Counted from the stretch's first letter, positions 1 through 7,876 are shown. The stretch is 37,782 bases of DNA from Darwinibacter acetoxidans_A (GCA_041936745.1 JBHGWS010000144.1:1-37782); one strand, 5' to 3'. Notes: generated by a model from the letters alone, not told the origin. Translations and numbers: made by a program.

Positions 1-24
1 GTTCGAATCCTGCCGGGCGTACCA
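1..24 (+). tRNA. 3' end of a tRNA (5' part outside window)
   Basis: The window opens with a T-loop (TTCGAAT at 2-8), the 3' half of the T stem (9-13), the 3' acceptor strand CGGGCGT (14-20), discriminator A (21) and an encoded CCA (22-24). The missing acceptor 5' strand should read ACGCCCG or, with a G.T pair, GCGCCCG; the latter is common in Bacillota tRNA-Arg, so Arg is a guess. The anticodon lies outside the window, so identity cannot be decided. Confidence 0.85.
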
Positions 25-34
25 TTAAGTGCAG

Positions 35-67
35 CAAGCCCCGAAACAGTGGGCTTGTTGTTTTTTT
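35..67 (+). terminator. Rho-independent terminator of the tRNA
   Basis: CAAGCCC (35-41) pairs with GGGCTTG (51-57) around a 9-nt loop, followed by a T-rich tract. It lies 10 nt after the tRNA CCA end and ends that transcript. The remaining bases up to 211 show no gene. Confidence 0.85.
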
Positions 68-211
68 GCAGCGGCCCGGAAAGTATTTCAAACTAAAGGT
101 ACAATAGCCCCGCAGTCGCAGTTATCGACGGTCACGCCGGCCGCGTTCTCCCTTCATAGAGCACGCCCTCTTTGAATAGTTTAGAGTAAAACGATTTGCG
201 GGGGTTTCGTT

Positions 212-850
212 ATGCTCAGCGTCATTAGTTTCATCGGTTATCTTTTATTACTCAGCCGGACCTACAACATTTTGAAAAGAAATCGCTCGAATGTTCAAGT
301 TGCTGCCAATAAACGATTGACGATCGGCGGTTCTCTGGCGGCTTTGGCGGCACTTCTCCATGCGGCACCGGTTTTTTTGCCGGCAATAGGCCTTGTTTTA
401 TCTCCCCTAAGCACTCTGCCCGTTTTGCTGGCAGCACTGCTTTTAGCGGACCAAGCCTTTGCAGTGTTTCTTGCCGCTGCCGCTTTGCTCTTTTTCATTA
501 ATGTCAAGGAAGCGGCCATCTTTTTTCTGGCAACCGGGCCCTTGGGGCTGAGCGCCGCTTTGGCGGCCGTCTCAAACAAGCCGCTTTGGCGGAGCCTGCC
601 TCTCGCCGCATCACTTTTGATCTGCGGTATTCTTTTGCTTGTTTTTTCTTTGGGCCTGCCCGGCCTGCAGAATATTGTTGGTGCATTTAATGCGGCCAAT
701 TTTTTGATTATAGCGTTATTTAGCCTGGCCTACAGTTCTTTGTTTGCCGCTGCCGCCTCTTTTCTGCAAAAACGCCTCGCTTCATTGTTTGCGGCGGTAC
801 TAACAGAAACAGATTTTAATGTGGATCGGCCTAGGCACCCTCGTAAGTGA
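212..850 (+). CDS. Hydrophobic integral membrane protein, unknown function
   Basis: 212 residues, almost entirely hydrophobic, with about six predicted membrane segments (roughly residues 2-15, 38-60, 64-82, 84-108, 128-152 and 158-182) and a short polar C-terminus. The ATG follows a GGGGG purine run with normal spacing. The N-terminal block around residues 34-75 (KRLTIGG then LLHAAPVFLPAIG) resembles small Bacillota membrane proteins of the ECF-S-component type in texture, but no diagnostic motif supports a transport role. It has no co-directional neighbour, and its last 20 bases overlap the 3' end of the convergent dehydrogenase-like gene. Function not recognised. Confidence 0.75.
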   Translation: MLSVISFIGYLLLLSRTYNILKRNRSNVQVAANKRLTIGGSLAALAALLHAAPVFLPAIGLVLSPLSTLPVLLAALLLADQAFAVFLAAAALLFFINVKEAAIFFLATGPLGLSAALAAVSNKPLWRSLPLAASLLICGILLLVFSLGLPGLQNIVGAFNAANFLIIALFSLAYSSLFAAAASFLQKRLASLFAAVLTETDFNVDRPRHPRK

Positions 851-2633
851 TCTTCCATAAAACGCCCGTTTCGGGAATTGGGTTCGGCGCCATATCCGCA
901 AACTCCCACGTTCCGTAGTCAAGCACATACAGATCTTTGCCGTCGTCACTGAACTTTACATCTATAACCCGCTTTAAACCATCACCGAGCCGGCCGGCCC
1001 TTTCTTCATCCTTCGATTTCACAAACCACTCAAAATCGCCGGTTTTGGGGTCCACTACTATAACTCCGCTGGGGACCTGCCTTTTAAGATCTTCCGTTAA
1101 GGGCTGCCCATCGCCGAAGATAGCTGTAAAAATGCCCTGTTTAGGGAACTGTTCGGGAGCAAAAGCTATCTTCATGGGTGAATAGTGAGGGGGTAAAGAC
1201 GCCAGGGGTGCCGTTACCTTTGGCGGATCTTGGATAATGGGATTGCGGTTAACCCCGCGGTCTGAGGCAAACTTAGGATCACTCAAGGGGGTTTCCCCGG
1301 CAAAATCCGGCCAGCCGTACCAAGCCCCTTCCTCCACGAGCATAATCCAGTCAGGGGATTTGGTGGAGGCCCTAACCCCCCGATCATCGTAACCTAGGAC
1401 GCTGACATAAATGTTTCCTTCCCGGTCCATCGTAAGCCCGTAAGGGTTTCTCAGCCCATCCGCATATATGGAAAGTTCCCCCGTTTCTAGATCGAAGCGG
1501 TGCAGTGCGCCGCTTGCCGGCACCTTACCTTGAACCGTTTCACCTTCTTGCCGTGTCTGCCCGAAAGGGGCAAAGGCCCCGGTCGTGCTCTTGGCGGTAG
1601 GATCCGTTTCTTTCAGGTCCAAAGAGGTGTAATTCTCACCCGTTAAGGTAAAATCCCGGGAGGGGATATCGTGAAAATCCGGGTAGCGGTCGGCCCAGGC
1701 GTAAACGAAGTTGTCCGAACCGACAACCCCGGCATTAGTCGCCGTACCTTGGCCGAAATAAAGGGCGCCGTCTTTGCCGAGCAAGAGATCGTTATTGTGG
1801 TGATCGCCCAGAGAGGGTAAATTGGTGACAAGGTCCTGCCTGTCCTTTGTTCTTAAATCGAATTCGGTAATTTTACCCCGGTGGGAGATATAAAGTTTAT
1901 TATCCTTAAGCAAAAGGCCGTTGATTGGCCCCTCAAAACCGTCCGCAACGTCTTCCAGGCTGCCGTTGGCGTTAAGTTTCAAGATTTTGGCCGCCGTCGT
2001 CTTAGGGCCGTAGGAGAAACCCGATTCCGCAATATAGATCACGCCCTCTTCCGCCACAACCAGGCTGGAAGGATAGGTCAAGTCCTTCACAACCACTTCT
2101 GCCCGGTACCCCCGGGGTAAAACCAGCTGTTTGGGGTCCGTGCTGACGGCTCCCCGCAGTAAAAGCGGAGTTGCCACGACAGCAAGCAGAATCAGGCCAA
2201 AACCAAGGCCCAGGCTTTTTGCCGAACCCCGAGCGGCAATCCTTTCATATATGTTGGCCAGGGCGATCCCGTAGAGTACAAATACGGCCAGGGTAAAGAT
2301 GTGATCGTTAAAGCCTTTCAAGGCGGGAGAAAATCCGAGCATCACGGGTATTAAAAGCAAAACACCGCCTAACCAAAAGGCGAAACCCAAAAGCGAACCG
2401 GCTAAAACTCTTTTTCCCGCGCTTAATTTGCGCTCTCTTACAAACAAACTGTAGATGATCCCACCAACGACACCTAAAATTGTGACGACTATGGCGCCGT
2501 TTAGAAGATTGACGCGCCTTAAAAGCATACCCAGGGCCGGCAGCAGCCAGATGCCCCAAAAAGAAAATAACAAGATGAGGCTGGCAAAAAGGCCTGAGAT
2601 AAGCCCACCGAAAAGAAATTTTTTGCTGGACAT
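831..2633 (-). CDS. Membrane-anchored sorbosone/glucose dehydrogenase-like beta-propeller
   Basis: 600 residues in two parts. Residues 1-160 hold five hydrophobic helices (about 6-38, 43-65, 76-99, 112-132, 141-160). Residues 170-598 form an NHL/GSDH-type propeller, beginning LPRGYRAEVVVKDLTYPSS and containing repeats of the type DGALYFGQG, GLRNPYGLTMDREGNIYVS and DDGKDLYVLDYG. The family (glucose/sorbosone dehydrogenase) usually uses PQQ and acts outside the membrane. Here the helical domain would anchor the propeller on the extracytoplasmic side. The ATG is preceded by GGAAGGGG. PQQ synthesis is rare in anaerobic Bacillota, so the propeller may bind another ligand or be non-enzymatic. The 3' end overlaps the convergent gene by 20 bases. 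Confidence 0.8.
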   Translation of the reverse strand: MSSKKFLFGGLISGLFASLILLFSFWGIWLLPALGMLLRRVNLLNGAIVVTILGVVGGIIYSLFVRERKLSAGKRVLAGSLLGFAFWLGGVLLLIPVMLGFSPALKGFNDHIFTLAVFVLYGIALANIYERIAARGSAKSLGLGFGLILLAVVATPLLLRGAVSTDPKQLVLPRGYRAEVVVKDLTYPSSLVVAEEGVIYIAESGFSYGPKTTAAKILKLNANGSLEDVADGFEGPINGLLLKDNKLYISHRGKITEFDLRTKDRQDLVTNLPSLGDHHNNDLLLGKDGALYFGQGTATNAGVVGSDNFVYAWADRYPDFHDIPSRDFTLTGENYTSLDLKETDPTAKSTTGAFAPFGQTRQEGETVQGKVPASGALHRFDLETGELSIYADGLRNPYGLTMDREGNIYVSVLGYDDRGVRASTKSPDWIMLVEEGAWYGWPDFAGETPLSDPKFASDRGVNRNPIIQDPPKVTAPLASLPPHYSPMKIAFAPEQFPKQGIFTAIFGDGQPLTEDLKRQVPSGVIVVDPKTGDFEWFVKSKDEERAGRLGDGLKRVIDVKFSDDGKDLYVLDYGTWEFADMAPNPIPETGVLWKITYEGA

Positions 2634-2762
2634 TTGCTATCCCCTTCCAATTTGAATCCTGTTATTAATTTTCCCGATTCAAAATATTCCATACTTAAGG
2701 GATAGGTAAAGGGGGGCGCAAGTGGCGCTTGGCGCAAGTCTTCAGGCAGTTTCCGAACAGCA

Positions 2763-2790
2763 AAAAGGCCGCGCTTGGCGGCCTTTTTTG
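2763..2790 (-). terminator. Bidirectional-looking terminator after the selenoprotein gene
   Basis: AAAAAGGCCGC and GCGGCCTTTTTT form a perfect stem with a GCTT-type loop. The A-run on one side and T-run on the other let it work in either direction. It lies 19 bases past the stop of the minus-strand glutaredoxin-like gene. Confidence 0.85.
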
Positions 2791-2808
2791 TGCAGCACCG
2801 CGGTGCTG

Positions 2809-3072
2809 CTAAATCTTCAGTAGCTGCTTTATCTCATCTTTGTTTTTCTTAAAACCGAAAAACTGTTTACCCTGCACAAGAATTATTGGTGGATTTTCTG
2901 AGCCGAATTTATTCCTAACTTCTTGTTTGATCTCAGGTTCAGCAAAGTCCTTAGTTGTAACCTCGATCCGATGTTCGGCAAAAAAACTTTTTGCCCGCTG
3001 GCAGTCGGCTCAAGTGTCCAAAGAATAAATTGTGACGCCGGGGTTATTCAACTTTTTATCTTGTGTGCCCAT
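2809..3072 (-). CDS. Glutaredoxin-like selenoprotein (in-frame TGA read as Sec)
   Basis: Read from ATG 3072 to TAG 2809, this gives 87 residues if the TGA at 3012-3010 is selenocysteine (U21). A strong ACGGAGG site lies 9 bases before the ATG. U21 lies in TIYSLDT-U-ADCQRAKSFF, so it is the first position of a UxxC redox motif with C24, where glutaredoxin/NrdH-like proteins carry Cys. The frame stays open after the TGA and keeps family features: DFAEPEIKQEV, the cis-Pro region NPPIILVQGK and the C-terminal FFGFKKNKDEIKQLL. Length and layout match YruB/glutaredoxin-like proteins. A SECIS-like hairpin starts 14 bases after the TGA, and a terminator follows the gene. The likely role is thiol-disulfide or peroxide-linked redox chemistry in the cytoplasm. 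The alternative is a nonsense mutation. Confidence 0.8.
2976..2996 (-). promoter_or_regulatory. Bacterial SECIS-like hairpin
   Basis: On the minus strand, starting 14 bases after the TGA, GGCAAAAA pairs with TTTTTGCC around a short GTT loop. The first loop base is G and the loop lies about 23-25 bases after the TGA. Bacterial SECIS elements are described as hairpins just 3' of the UGA with a G near the start of the apical loop, so position and loop fit. This is a by-eye fold. Confidence 0.65.
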
Positions 3073-3373
3073 TCAATACACCTCCGTGATTAAGTCAGCC
3101 GGTTTAGAGTTCTCGGCCGGCCTGGAAAATCTAGTAGTAAAGCGGCACGGGCGAACACCATGCTTTAGAGCAGTTGCTGCGCCGGCTTAATGCTGCTTGC
3201 AGGCAAAATTCTGTTTGCTTAACGATAATTTAAAACCGGGCCACCGACTCACATTAAATGGGTTTGATGTTAGTATACTAGAGGGAAGAAGAAAATCCTG
3301 CCAAGTTGTGTAAATAAAGTAATAAGAATAGTTATATTTATGTGATGTCCGATCCCCGCGTCCTCAAACGCCC
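3073..3373. other. Intergenic stretch with no gene recognised
   Basis: Apart from the GGAGG site of the minus-strand selenoprotein gene at the left edge, I find no coding frame, RNA gene or convincing promoter here. It separates the selenoprotein gene from a decayed reading frame. Confidence 0.5.
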
Positions 3374-3755
3374 TTGAGTTCGGCTCTAACAGGGGCCGGT
3401 ATTAGGCAGGCTCTTAATGGGCGGGACAATCAGATGCAGTTGAAATGCGGCGTAACGGCAAGCCCGCCCGGGGCACGGCCCACAAATTGCGCCCGCCCGC
3501 TCAAAAATAAGATGACTTTGGCGCTATCGCAGGTGTGCCGGTGTTTTAAACGGTGGTATGCCGTTTGCGGTGATCTTTGGCGATCGATATTCCGGTGGAA
3601 AAGTCCCGGGTGCCGTAGATTGAAACAGGGTAGAATACAAGGAATTCCTTTTAGCAAACGGGATTGGATTTGATGCTGCGGAAACGGGCTGGGAATATAC
3701 CGGCCCTGCTGCTACGGACAGTTATGTAGTTCAATTTCCGCTGATGCCTACTTGC
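3374..3755 (+). pseudogene. Decayed coding remnant, family not recognised
   Basis: Protein-like text appears in pieces in different frames. From 3511 one frame reads DDFGAIAGVPVF and then hits TAA. One base later a second frame continues as NGGMPFAVIFGDRYSGGK, meets a TGA after GAVD, and resumes as NRVEYKEFLLANGIGFDAA and then ETGWEYTGPAATDSYVVQF. Joining them needs one frameshift in the TTTTAAA run and read-through of one stop. No start with a ribosome binding site is evident, and the remnant runs into the convergent diguanylate cyclase. I do not recognise the parent family. The open frame listed from 3374 to 3673 by itself has atypical composition and is not supported as a gene. Confidence 0.35.
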
Positions 3756-4856
3756 CTAAAAATGCTTGACGCGGTCGGCCCGTTTTCTGCTTTCTTTGTG
3801 GCGGAACAATTGCTGATCGGCTTTTGTGATTGCTTCATCAATGTTTAAAACCGCACTATCGTAGAAGGCATGGCCGAAGGAAACCCAAGGTATGCGGGGA
3901 TCAGAACTGCGGGCCTGCGCCATTTTTTCCAAAAAGTCGGCCTCAGCCCGGAGCAGATTCTTTTCCGCCATGCAGCTGCTCAGCACGGAAAATTCATCGC
4001 CGCCGATGCGGTAAGCAAGCCCGACCGGGGCGAAAGAATCGCGAATGTGGCCTGCTATCAGCTGCAGGCAGTTGTCGCCGTACAGATGCCCGTAGCCGTC
4101 ATTTACCTGCTTGAAATCATCTACGTCAAAGAGAATGATTGCGCCGCGCCCGCCTTTTACAAAACGCAGTAGATGCTGGGCATATGCTCTGCGGTTATAT
4201 ACATTGGTCATCACATCATGCACTTCTAAGAGCTCATTGTAATATGTATAGCTTAAAATAATGACCAAGGTGACGGTGGGCCAAGTGGAGAGAATCCCCG
4301 GCCAGACAATTTGGAAACCGGTGCCCACCAAAGTCAGCAAAACCAGCCCCAGCAGGACTGCTTTATTTTTATTTTGATAAACGTTTAACTGTCGTAGCGT
4401 GCCGATTAAAAAACTGCCGATACCGAACAAGTAAGAAAAAACGTAGTAAGAAAAGAAGGGGCCGCGGAAATACTCGTTGACGGCTGAATAATGATAAATG
4501 AAGCCATAAGCAGGGGATAAGGAAGCTAAAATCAGGTTTATCGCCGCGGGGAAATAATAAAGTAATTCAGCTCTGGATTTTTGCCTCTCGAAAGCCTTCG
4601 CCATCAATAGGGGGACAAAAGGGGAAATTCCAAACCCAACGGCATTGAAAACAAGGTTTACTGTCCGATGCGTTCTGATTGGCTTAATAAAGCTTAAGGT
4701 AATTGCCTCGGCGATAATAACTATTGCAACTGCAAGGACAACGCGCAGCAGGGGTTTTCTCTGCTTGTCGTCAAATAAATCGTTTTTCTTGATCATATAG
4801 TCGAGAATTGCAATGGCCAACAAATTAATTACAGCCCGCGCCAGGTGTTCGTTCAA
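3756..4856 (-). CDS. Membrane diguanylate cyclase (GGDEF), no I-site
   Basis: 366 residues. The first 205 are mostly membrane helices (six or seven segments), followed by a GGDEF domain from about residue 210. The active-site loop is intact (RIGGDEF, GGDEF at 285-289), and so is the substrate region FDVDDFKQVNDGYGH at about 243-257. The product would be cyclic di-GMP made from two GTP. The allosteric inhibitory RxxD five residues before GGDEF is missing (residues 276-279 are APVG), so product inhibition at that site is not expected. The start is TTG, supported by GGGGAGG just upstream. The N-terminal domain is a membrane sensor of unknown ligand. The gene is monocistronic. Confidence 0.9.
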   Translation of the reverse strand: MNEHLARAVINLLAIAILDYMIKKNDLFDDKQRKPLLRVVLAVAIVIIAEAITLSFIKPIRTHRTVNLVFNAVGFGISPFVPLLMAKAFERQKSRAELLYYFPAAINLILASLSPAYGFIYHYSAVNEYFRGPFFSYYVFSYLFGIGSFLIGTLRQLNVYQNKNKAVLLGLVLLTLVGTGFQIVWPGILSTWPTVTLVIILSYTYYNELLEVHDVMTNVYNRRAYAQHLLRFVKGGRGAIILFDVDDFKQVNDGYGHLYGDNCLQLIAGHIRDSFAPVGLAYRIGGDEFSVLSSCMAEKNLLRAEADFLEKMAQARSSDPRIPWVSFGHAFYDSAVLNIDEAITKADQQLFRHKESRKRADRVKHF

Positions 4857-4987
4857 TTACCTCCCCATCCTTCTGTCCGGCGGAATTTGTTTTTAAGGCG
4901 ATTTCAATCTAATTATACCTTAGAATCGCCGTTTTGAAACAAAAAGATGGGGGCTTCAGCAGAAAAAGCTTCCGGCGTTCAACGGCC

Positions 4988-5017
4988 TTGTTTACCTGCC
5001 GGGACTTAAGGTATAAT
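4988..5017 (+). promoter_or_regulatory. Sigma-70 type promoter of azlCD
   Basis: -35 TTGTTT (4988-4993), 18-base spacer, -10 TATAAT (5012-5017). Transcription would begin near 5024, downstream of the in-frame TTG at 5020, which rules that codon out as the azlC start. Confidence 0.7.
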
Positions 5018-5052
5018 AGTTGTCAATTATTCTTATCTTAGGGGCAGTAAAT

Positions 5053-5748
5053 ATGGCTGATACTACATTTAACGATTATCTTAAGGCGTTTCGGGCCGCC
5101 CTGCCTTTAACCATGCCGGTGCTGGCGGGATTTTCCGTTTTAGGTATGGCCTACGGCGTTTTGATGCAGAGCATGGGCTTGGGTGCGGGCTGGTCTTTTC
5201 TCACAAGCGCTTTGGTTTATGCCGGCTCCATGCAGTATGTTGCACTCACGCTGTTTGCGGCTGCCTTCAATCCTCTGACAGCTTTTGTGGTTGCCCTAAC
5301 GGTCAATGCCAGGCACTTTTTCTACGGGTTGTCTCTTTTCGAGAAAATAAATCAAAGCGGCCGCTATAAACCTTATCTCATCTTTACTCTTTCCGATGAG
5401 GCGTTTTCCCTGCTTTCGGCAAGCCAAGCGCCTGCCGGTGTGGAACCGGACATTTTCATGTTCGCCATTGCTTTTTTGTGTCAACTTTATTGGGTTCTTG
5501 CCTCGGCTGCCGGAGCATTTATGGGGCAGGCCATCTTTTTTAATACAGAGGGTTTAGACTTTGCCTTAACTGCACTGTTTATAGTAATATTTCTGGACCG
5601 GTGGCGCCAAAAAGAAAACAGGCGCGGCTTATCTTTCGGCCTTGCCCTTTCCGGTTTAGCTTTATTAATTTTTGGGGCCGATCAGTTTGTTATTCCGGCG
5701 ATGGTTTTAATTACTGCCACTTTTGCCTTAAAAGAAGGTGTTTTTTAA
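5053..5748 (+). CDS. azlC: AzlC family branched-chain amino acid exporter subunit
   Basis: 231 residues from ATG 5053, with about seven membrane helices. Family features include the early LTMPVLAGFSVLGMAYGVL block, the GAGWSFLTSALVYAGSMQYVA segment and VVALTVNARHFFYGLSLFEK. AzlC with AzlD forms the LIV-E type exporter of branched-chain amino acids and analogues. The open frame extends to a TTG at 5020, but that codon lies before the predicted transcription start, while the ATG has an AGGGGC site at normal distance. azlD starts one base after the stop. Confidence 0.92.
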   Translation: MADTTFNDYLKAFRAALPLTMPVLAGFSVLGMAYGVLMQSMGLGAGWSFLTSALVYAGSMQYVALTLFAAAFNPLTAFVVALTVNARHFFYGLSLFEKINQSGRYKPYLIFTLSDEAFSLLSASQAPAGVEPDIFMFAIAFLCQLYWVLASAAGAFMGQAIFFNTEGLDFALTALFIVIFLDRWRQKENRRGLSFGLALSGLALLIFGADQFVIPAMVLITATFALKEGVF

Positions 5749-5749
5749 G

Positions 5750-6088
5750 ATGACCGTCATGCTGACGCGCTTCGAATTGATTATTACCATCGCGGTTATC
5801 GCTTTGGCTACCATGCTGACCCGTTTTTTACCGTTCCTTGTCTTTGGCGGCAAAAAAGAAACGCCGCCGTTTATCCAAAAGCTGCAGGGGTTTTTACCCC
5901 AGGCGGCCAGTGGGCTGCTTGTCGTTTACTGCTTCCGCCACGTAGATTTTCTTGCGGGAAGGCGGGGCTTGCCGGAAATTATCGCGGCACTCGCCGTTAT
6001 CCTTTTGCACCGAGGCTTTAAAAACCCGCTTATAAGCATTGGCGGCGGGACCGCAGTATATATGGTGTTGGTTCAAAAGTATTTTTAG
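5750..6088 (+). CDS. azlD: AzlD family branched-chain amino acid exporter subunit
   Basis: 112 residues with three or four membrane helices. Typical AzlD text is present: ALATMLTRFLPFLVFGGK, then PQAASGLLVVYC and the C-terminal ISIGGGTAVYMVL. It partners AzlC in the exporter. The ATG at 5750 is chosen over GTG 5738 because the GTG lies inside the AAGAAGGTG ribosome binding site. The gene starts just after the azlC stop, so translation is probably coupled. No clear hairpin terminator separates it from the convergent purC. Confidence 0.9.
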   Translation: MTVMLTRFELIITIAVIALATMLTRFLPFLVFGGKKETPPFIQKLQGFLPQAASGLLVVYCFRHVDFLAGRRGLPEIIAALAVILLHRGFKNPLISIGGGTAVYMVLVQKYF

Positions 6089-6126
6089 CTGATCCCACCT
6101 TTTAAACTGGAATCTTTAGATGCCAA

Positions 6127-6813
6127 TCATTTATTGAGGATGAGCTTTTCTAAAGCCAAAGGATCGAGGTATTTATCTCCTTGGTAGGCCCGCATATTGC
6201 CGCCCGAGACTTCGTCGATCAAGGCAATCTGCTTTTTCCTGCCGATGCGGCCGAATTCAAGCTTGATATCATATAACTCAATTCCCCTCCCGGCTAATTC
6301 TTCTTTAATAATTCCACAGATTGTCCGTGTCAGATCCACTAAGTGTTCATATTCTTCCTCTTTTAAGATGTTCAGCATAAGTAAGGCGTCTTTGCTGATC
6401 GGCGGGTCCTTTCTTTCATCATCTTTAATTGTAATTTCTACAAACGCCTCCAGCGGTGCACCTTCCGCAATATATTTGCCGTAGCGGCGGTAAAAACTTC
6501 CCACTGCCCGATAGCGGCAGATGAATTCCAATCCCTGCCCGAACGGTTCGGCCTTCTCCACAGTCATAGTTAAATCAGCCGGTTCAGCCTCGATGTAATG
6601 GGTGGGGATACCTTTTTCCGCCAGCAGCTCAAAGAAGAATTTGCTCAAACGCAGGGCCGCTCTTCCCGCCCCGGCAAGCTGCAGCCCCACTTGGTCAGCC
6701 CCGGGGTCAAACTTGCCGGCCGCGCCGGTAACATCGTCTTTAAACTTAAGCAGGTACCTGCCGTCTTTTAACTCGTAAACGTCCTTGGTTTTTCCCTGCA
6801 CGATGAGGTTCAT
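6127..6813 (-). CDS. purC: SAICAR synthetase (PurC)
   Basis: 228 residues, normal length. PurC ligates aspartate to CAIR using ATP to give SAICAR in de novo purine synthesis (cytoplasm). Visible signatures are the N-terminal GKTKDVYEL, KFKDDVTGAAG, the conserved RYRAVGSFYRRYG block, DDERKDPPIS, and the C-terminal LIDEVSGGNMRAY. The ATG is preceded by CGGAGGAG. It stands alone here, away from any other pur gene, convergent with azlD. No purine riboswitch or PurR-like box was recognised upstream. Confidence 0.97.
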   Translation of the reverse strand: MNLIVQGKTKDVYELKDGRYLLKFKDDVTGAAGKFDPGADQVGLQLAGAGRAALRLSKFFFELLAEKGIPTHYIEAEPADLTMTVEKAEPFGQGLEFICRYRAVGSFYRRYGKYIAEGAPLEAFVEITIKDDERKDPPISKDALLMLNILKEEEYEHLVDLTRTICGIIKEELAGRGIELYDIKLEFGRIGRKKQIALIDEVSGGNMRAYQGDKYLDPLALEKLILNK

Positions 6814-6944
6814 GTGCCATCTCCTCCGTCATTTAATTGCCCGCCATTATTGTACAAAACCTCCGGTAAATAAGCAATGTATGTCCCAAATTAAAGGAAT
6901 TTTGCTAAAGTTGGGCGAAGAGATGACCATTACCAACTGGGCGG

Positions 6945-7579
6945 GTGAAAGACATGCGTGTTTTGCGAACGACTGGGGCAGCTGCCCAGCCGCATTTGAC
7001 CGGCGCCGAAGGCGAACTTGGAATTTCTGGGACAGGCAGAGTTGAGCAAACTGATGCTTATTACAACGAAGACGGTGACAGCGTGAGCCTTTCTCCCGAA
7101 GGTTTAAAAAAGCAAATGGCGGCGGGGATGATACGGCTGAGCTTGATTTGCGCCGGCAGGCCGCAGTGGCAAAACTGCAGCAGCAGGATCGTGAAATCCG
7201 CCAACATGAGCAGGCTCACTTGGCCGCTATCGGGCGTATTCCTACCTCGGGGCCCATTTACCGGCTTGCAAAGGGGCCCGATGGCCGCCTATATGTGATA
7301 GGCGGCAGAGTTAATTTTCTAATGCCTCCCGCGCAGTCTGCCCAAGAAAAATTAGAGTTAGCCCGGCAATTGCGAAAAATGGCTTTGGCACCGGCCCAAC
7401 CTTCAGCGAAAGACCGCAGTGTTGCTGCTCAGGCGGCCCAGCAGATTAACCAAGCCCGCCGGGAACTTGCGGCGGAGGAACGCCTTGCCGCAGAAAACGG
7501 CAAAGGGCCTTCGGCACATACGGGATTTGGCATTACCGCGGGGCAGTTGACGGGGGAAGCAAGATCTATCCTTGCTTAG
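6945..7579 (+). CDS. SprA-related putative metalloprotease, needs a -1 frameshift
   Basis: The C-terminal half, read in the frame of 7148-7579, matches the SprA-related family: DREIRQHEQAHLAA (HExxH-like HEQAH), GPIYRLAKGPDGRLYVIGG, then ALAPAQPSAKDRSVAAQAAQQ. Its natural N-terminus lies in another frame, starting at GTG 6945 or ATG 6954 and ending in DSVSLSPEGLKK at 7112. The two join if the ribosome slips back one base at A AAA AAG (7106-7112), giving SLSPEGLKKANGGGDDTAELD. Without the slip the first frame ends at 7298 with no family match. The family's function is poorly known; a zinc peptidase role is inferred from HExxH. A one-base loss from the A-run would look the same. Confidence 0.7.
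7106..7112 (+). promoter_or_regulatory. Slippery heptamer A AAA AAG for -1 frameshifting
   Basis: In the zero frame the codons are TTA AAA AAG, so the heptamer A-AAA-AAG is correctly phased. This is the same heptamer used in dnaX of E. coli. A -1 slip leads into GCA AAT GGC, the frame that encodes the SprA HEQAH domain. A GC-rich segment starting 5-6 bases downstream (7118-7127) has a weak complement near 7160-7164. Confidence 0.45.
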
Positions 7580-7600
7580 CCAAATCCGATCAAGGCTTGC

Positions 7601-7627
7601 AAAGACTGCATTTGCGGTCTTTTTTTG
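7601..7627 (+). terminator. Terminator after the SprA-family gene
   Basis: AAAGACTGC pairs with GCGGTCTTT (one T.G pair) around a short ATT-type loop, followed by seven T residues. Confidence 0.85.
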
Positions 7628-7770
7628 TTAAATAACCAGTGGTTGCGGCTGTACATTTGTTTCGTTAGATTAGTTTTACAAAATTAGTTTGAAAGATCCG
7701 CATGAAGGCAGGCGGGTCTATCCGGGCTGGGAAAAGGGGCTAATTTTCCTCAAATTATGGTAAAGCCTAC

Positions 7771-7799
7771 TTGAACAGGGAAATTCCTTGCATTATAAT
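7771..7799 (+). promoter_or_regulatory. Promoter of the heme-sensor diguanylate cyclase
   Basis: -35 TTGAAC (7771-7776), 17-base spacer, -10 TATAAT (7794-7799). This is close to consensus. The leader of about 75 bases holds the palindrome CGCGAAATTCGCG and several G-runs. I could not match it to a known riboswitch. Bases 7628-7770 show nothing else. Confidence 0.8.
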
Positions 7800-7876
7800 G
7801 GAAAAAGACCGGCCTAGCCGCCTGGGGGGCGCGAAATTCGCGATTAGGTGGGTGAATCAAAACAGGTTGGGGGAGA

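Noticed and set aside
295..699. 134-residue minus-strand open frame inside the first membrane protein gene
   Set aside because: Basic, low-complexity antisense shadow of a strongly hydrophobic coding frame; no ribosome binding site and no family text.
2840..3028. 62-residue plus-strand open frame opposite the selenoprotein gene
   Set aside because: No ribosome binding site; the minus strand has a start site, family motifs and a terminator.
3614..3630. Second selenocysteine TGA in the fragment at 3558-3755
   Set aside because: The TGA is not in a UxxC or other known Sec context, and the frame also needs a frameshift; decay is simpler.
5020..5052. Upstream TTG start for azlC
   Set aside because: It lies before the transcription start predicted from the TATAAT at 5012; ATG 5053 has its own ribosome binding site.
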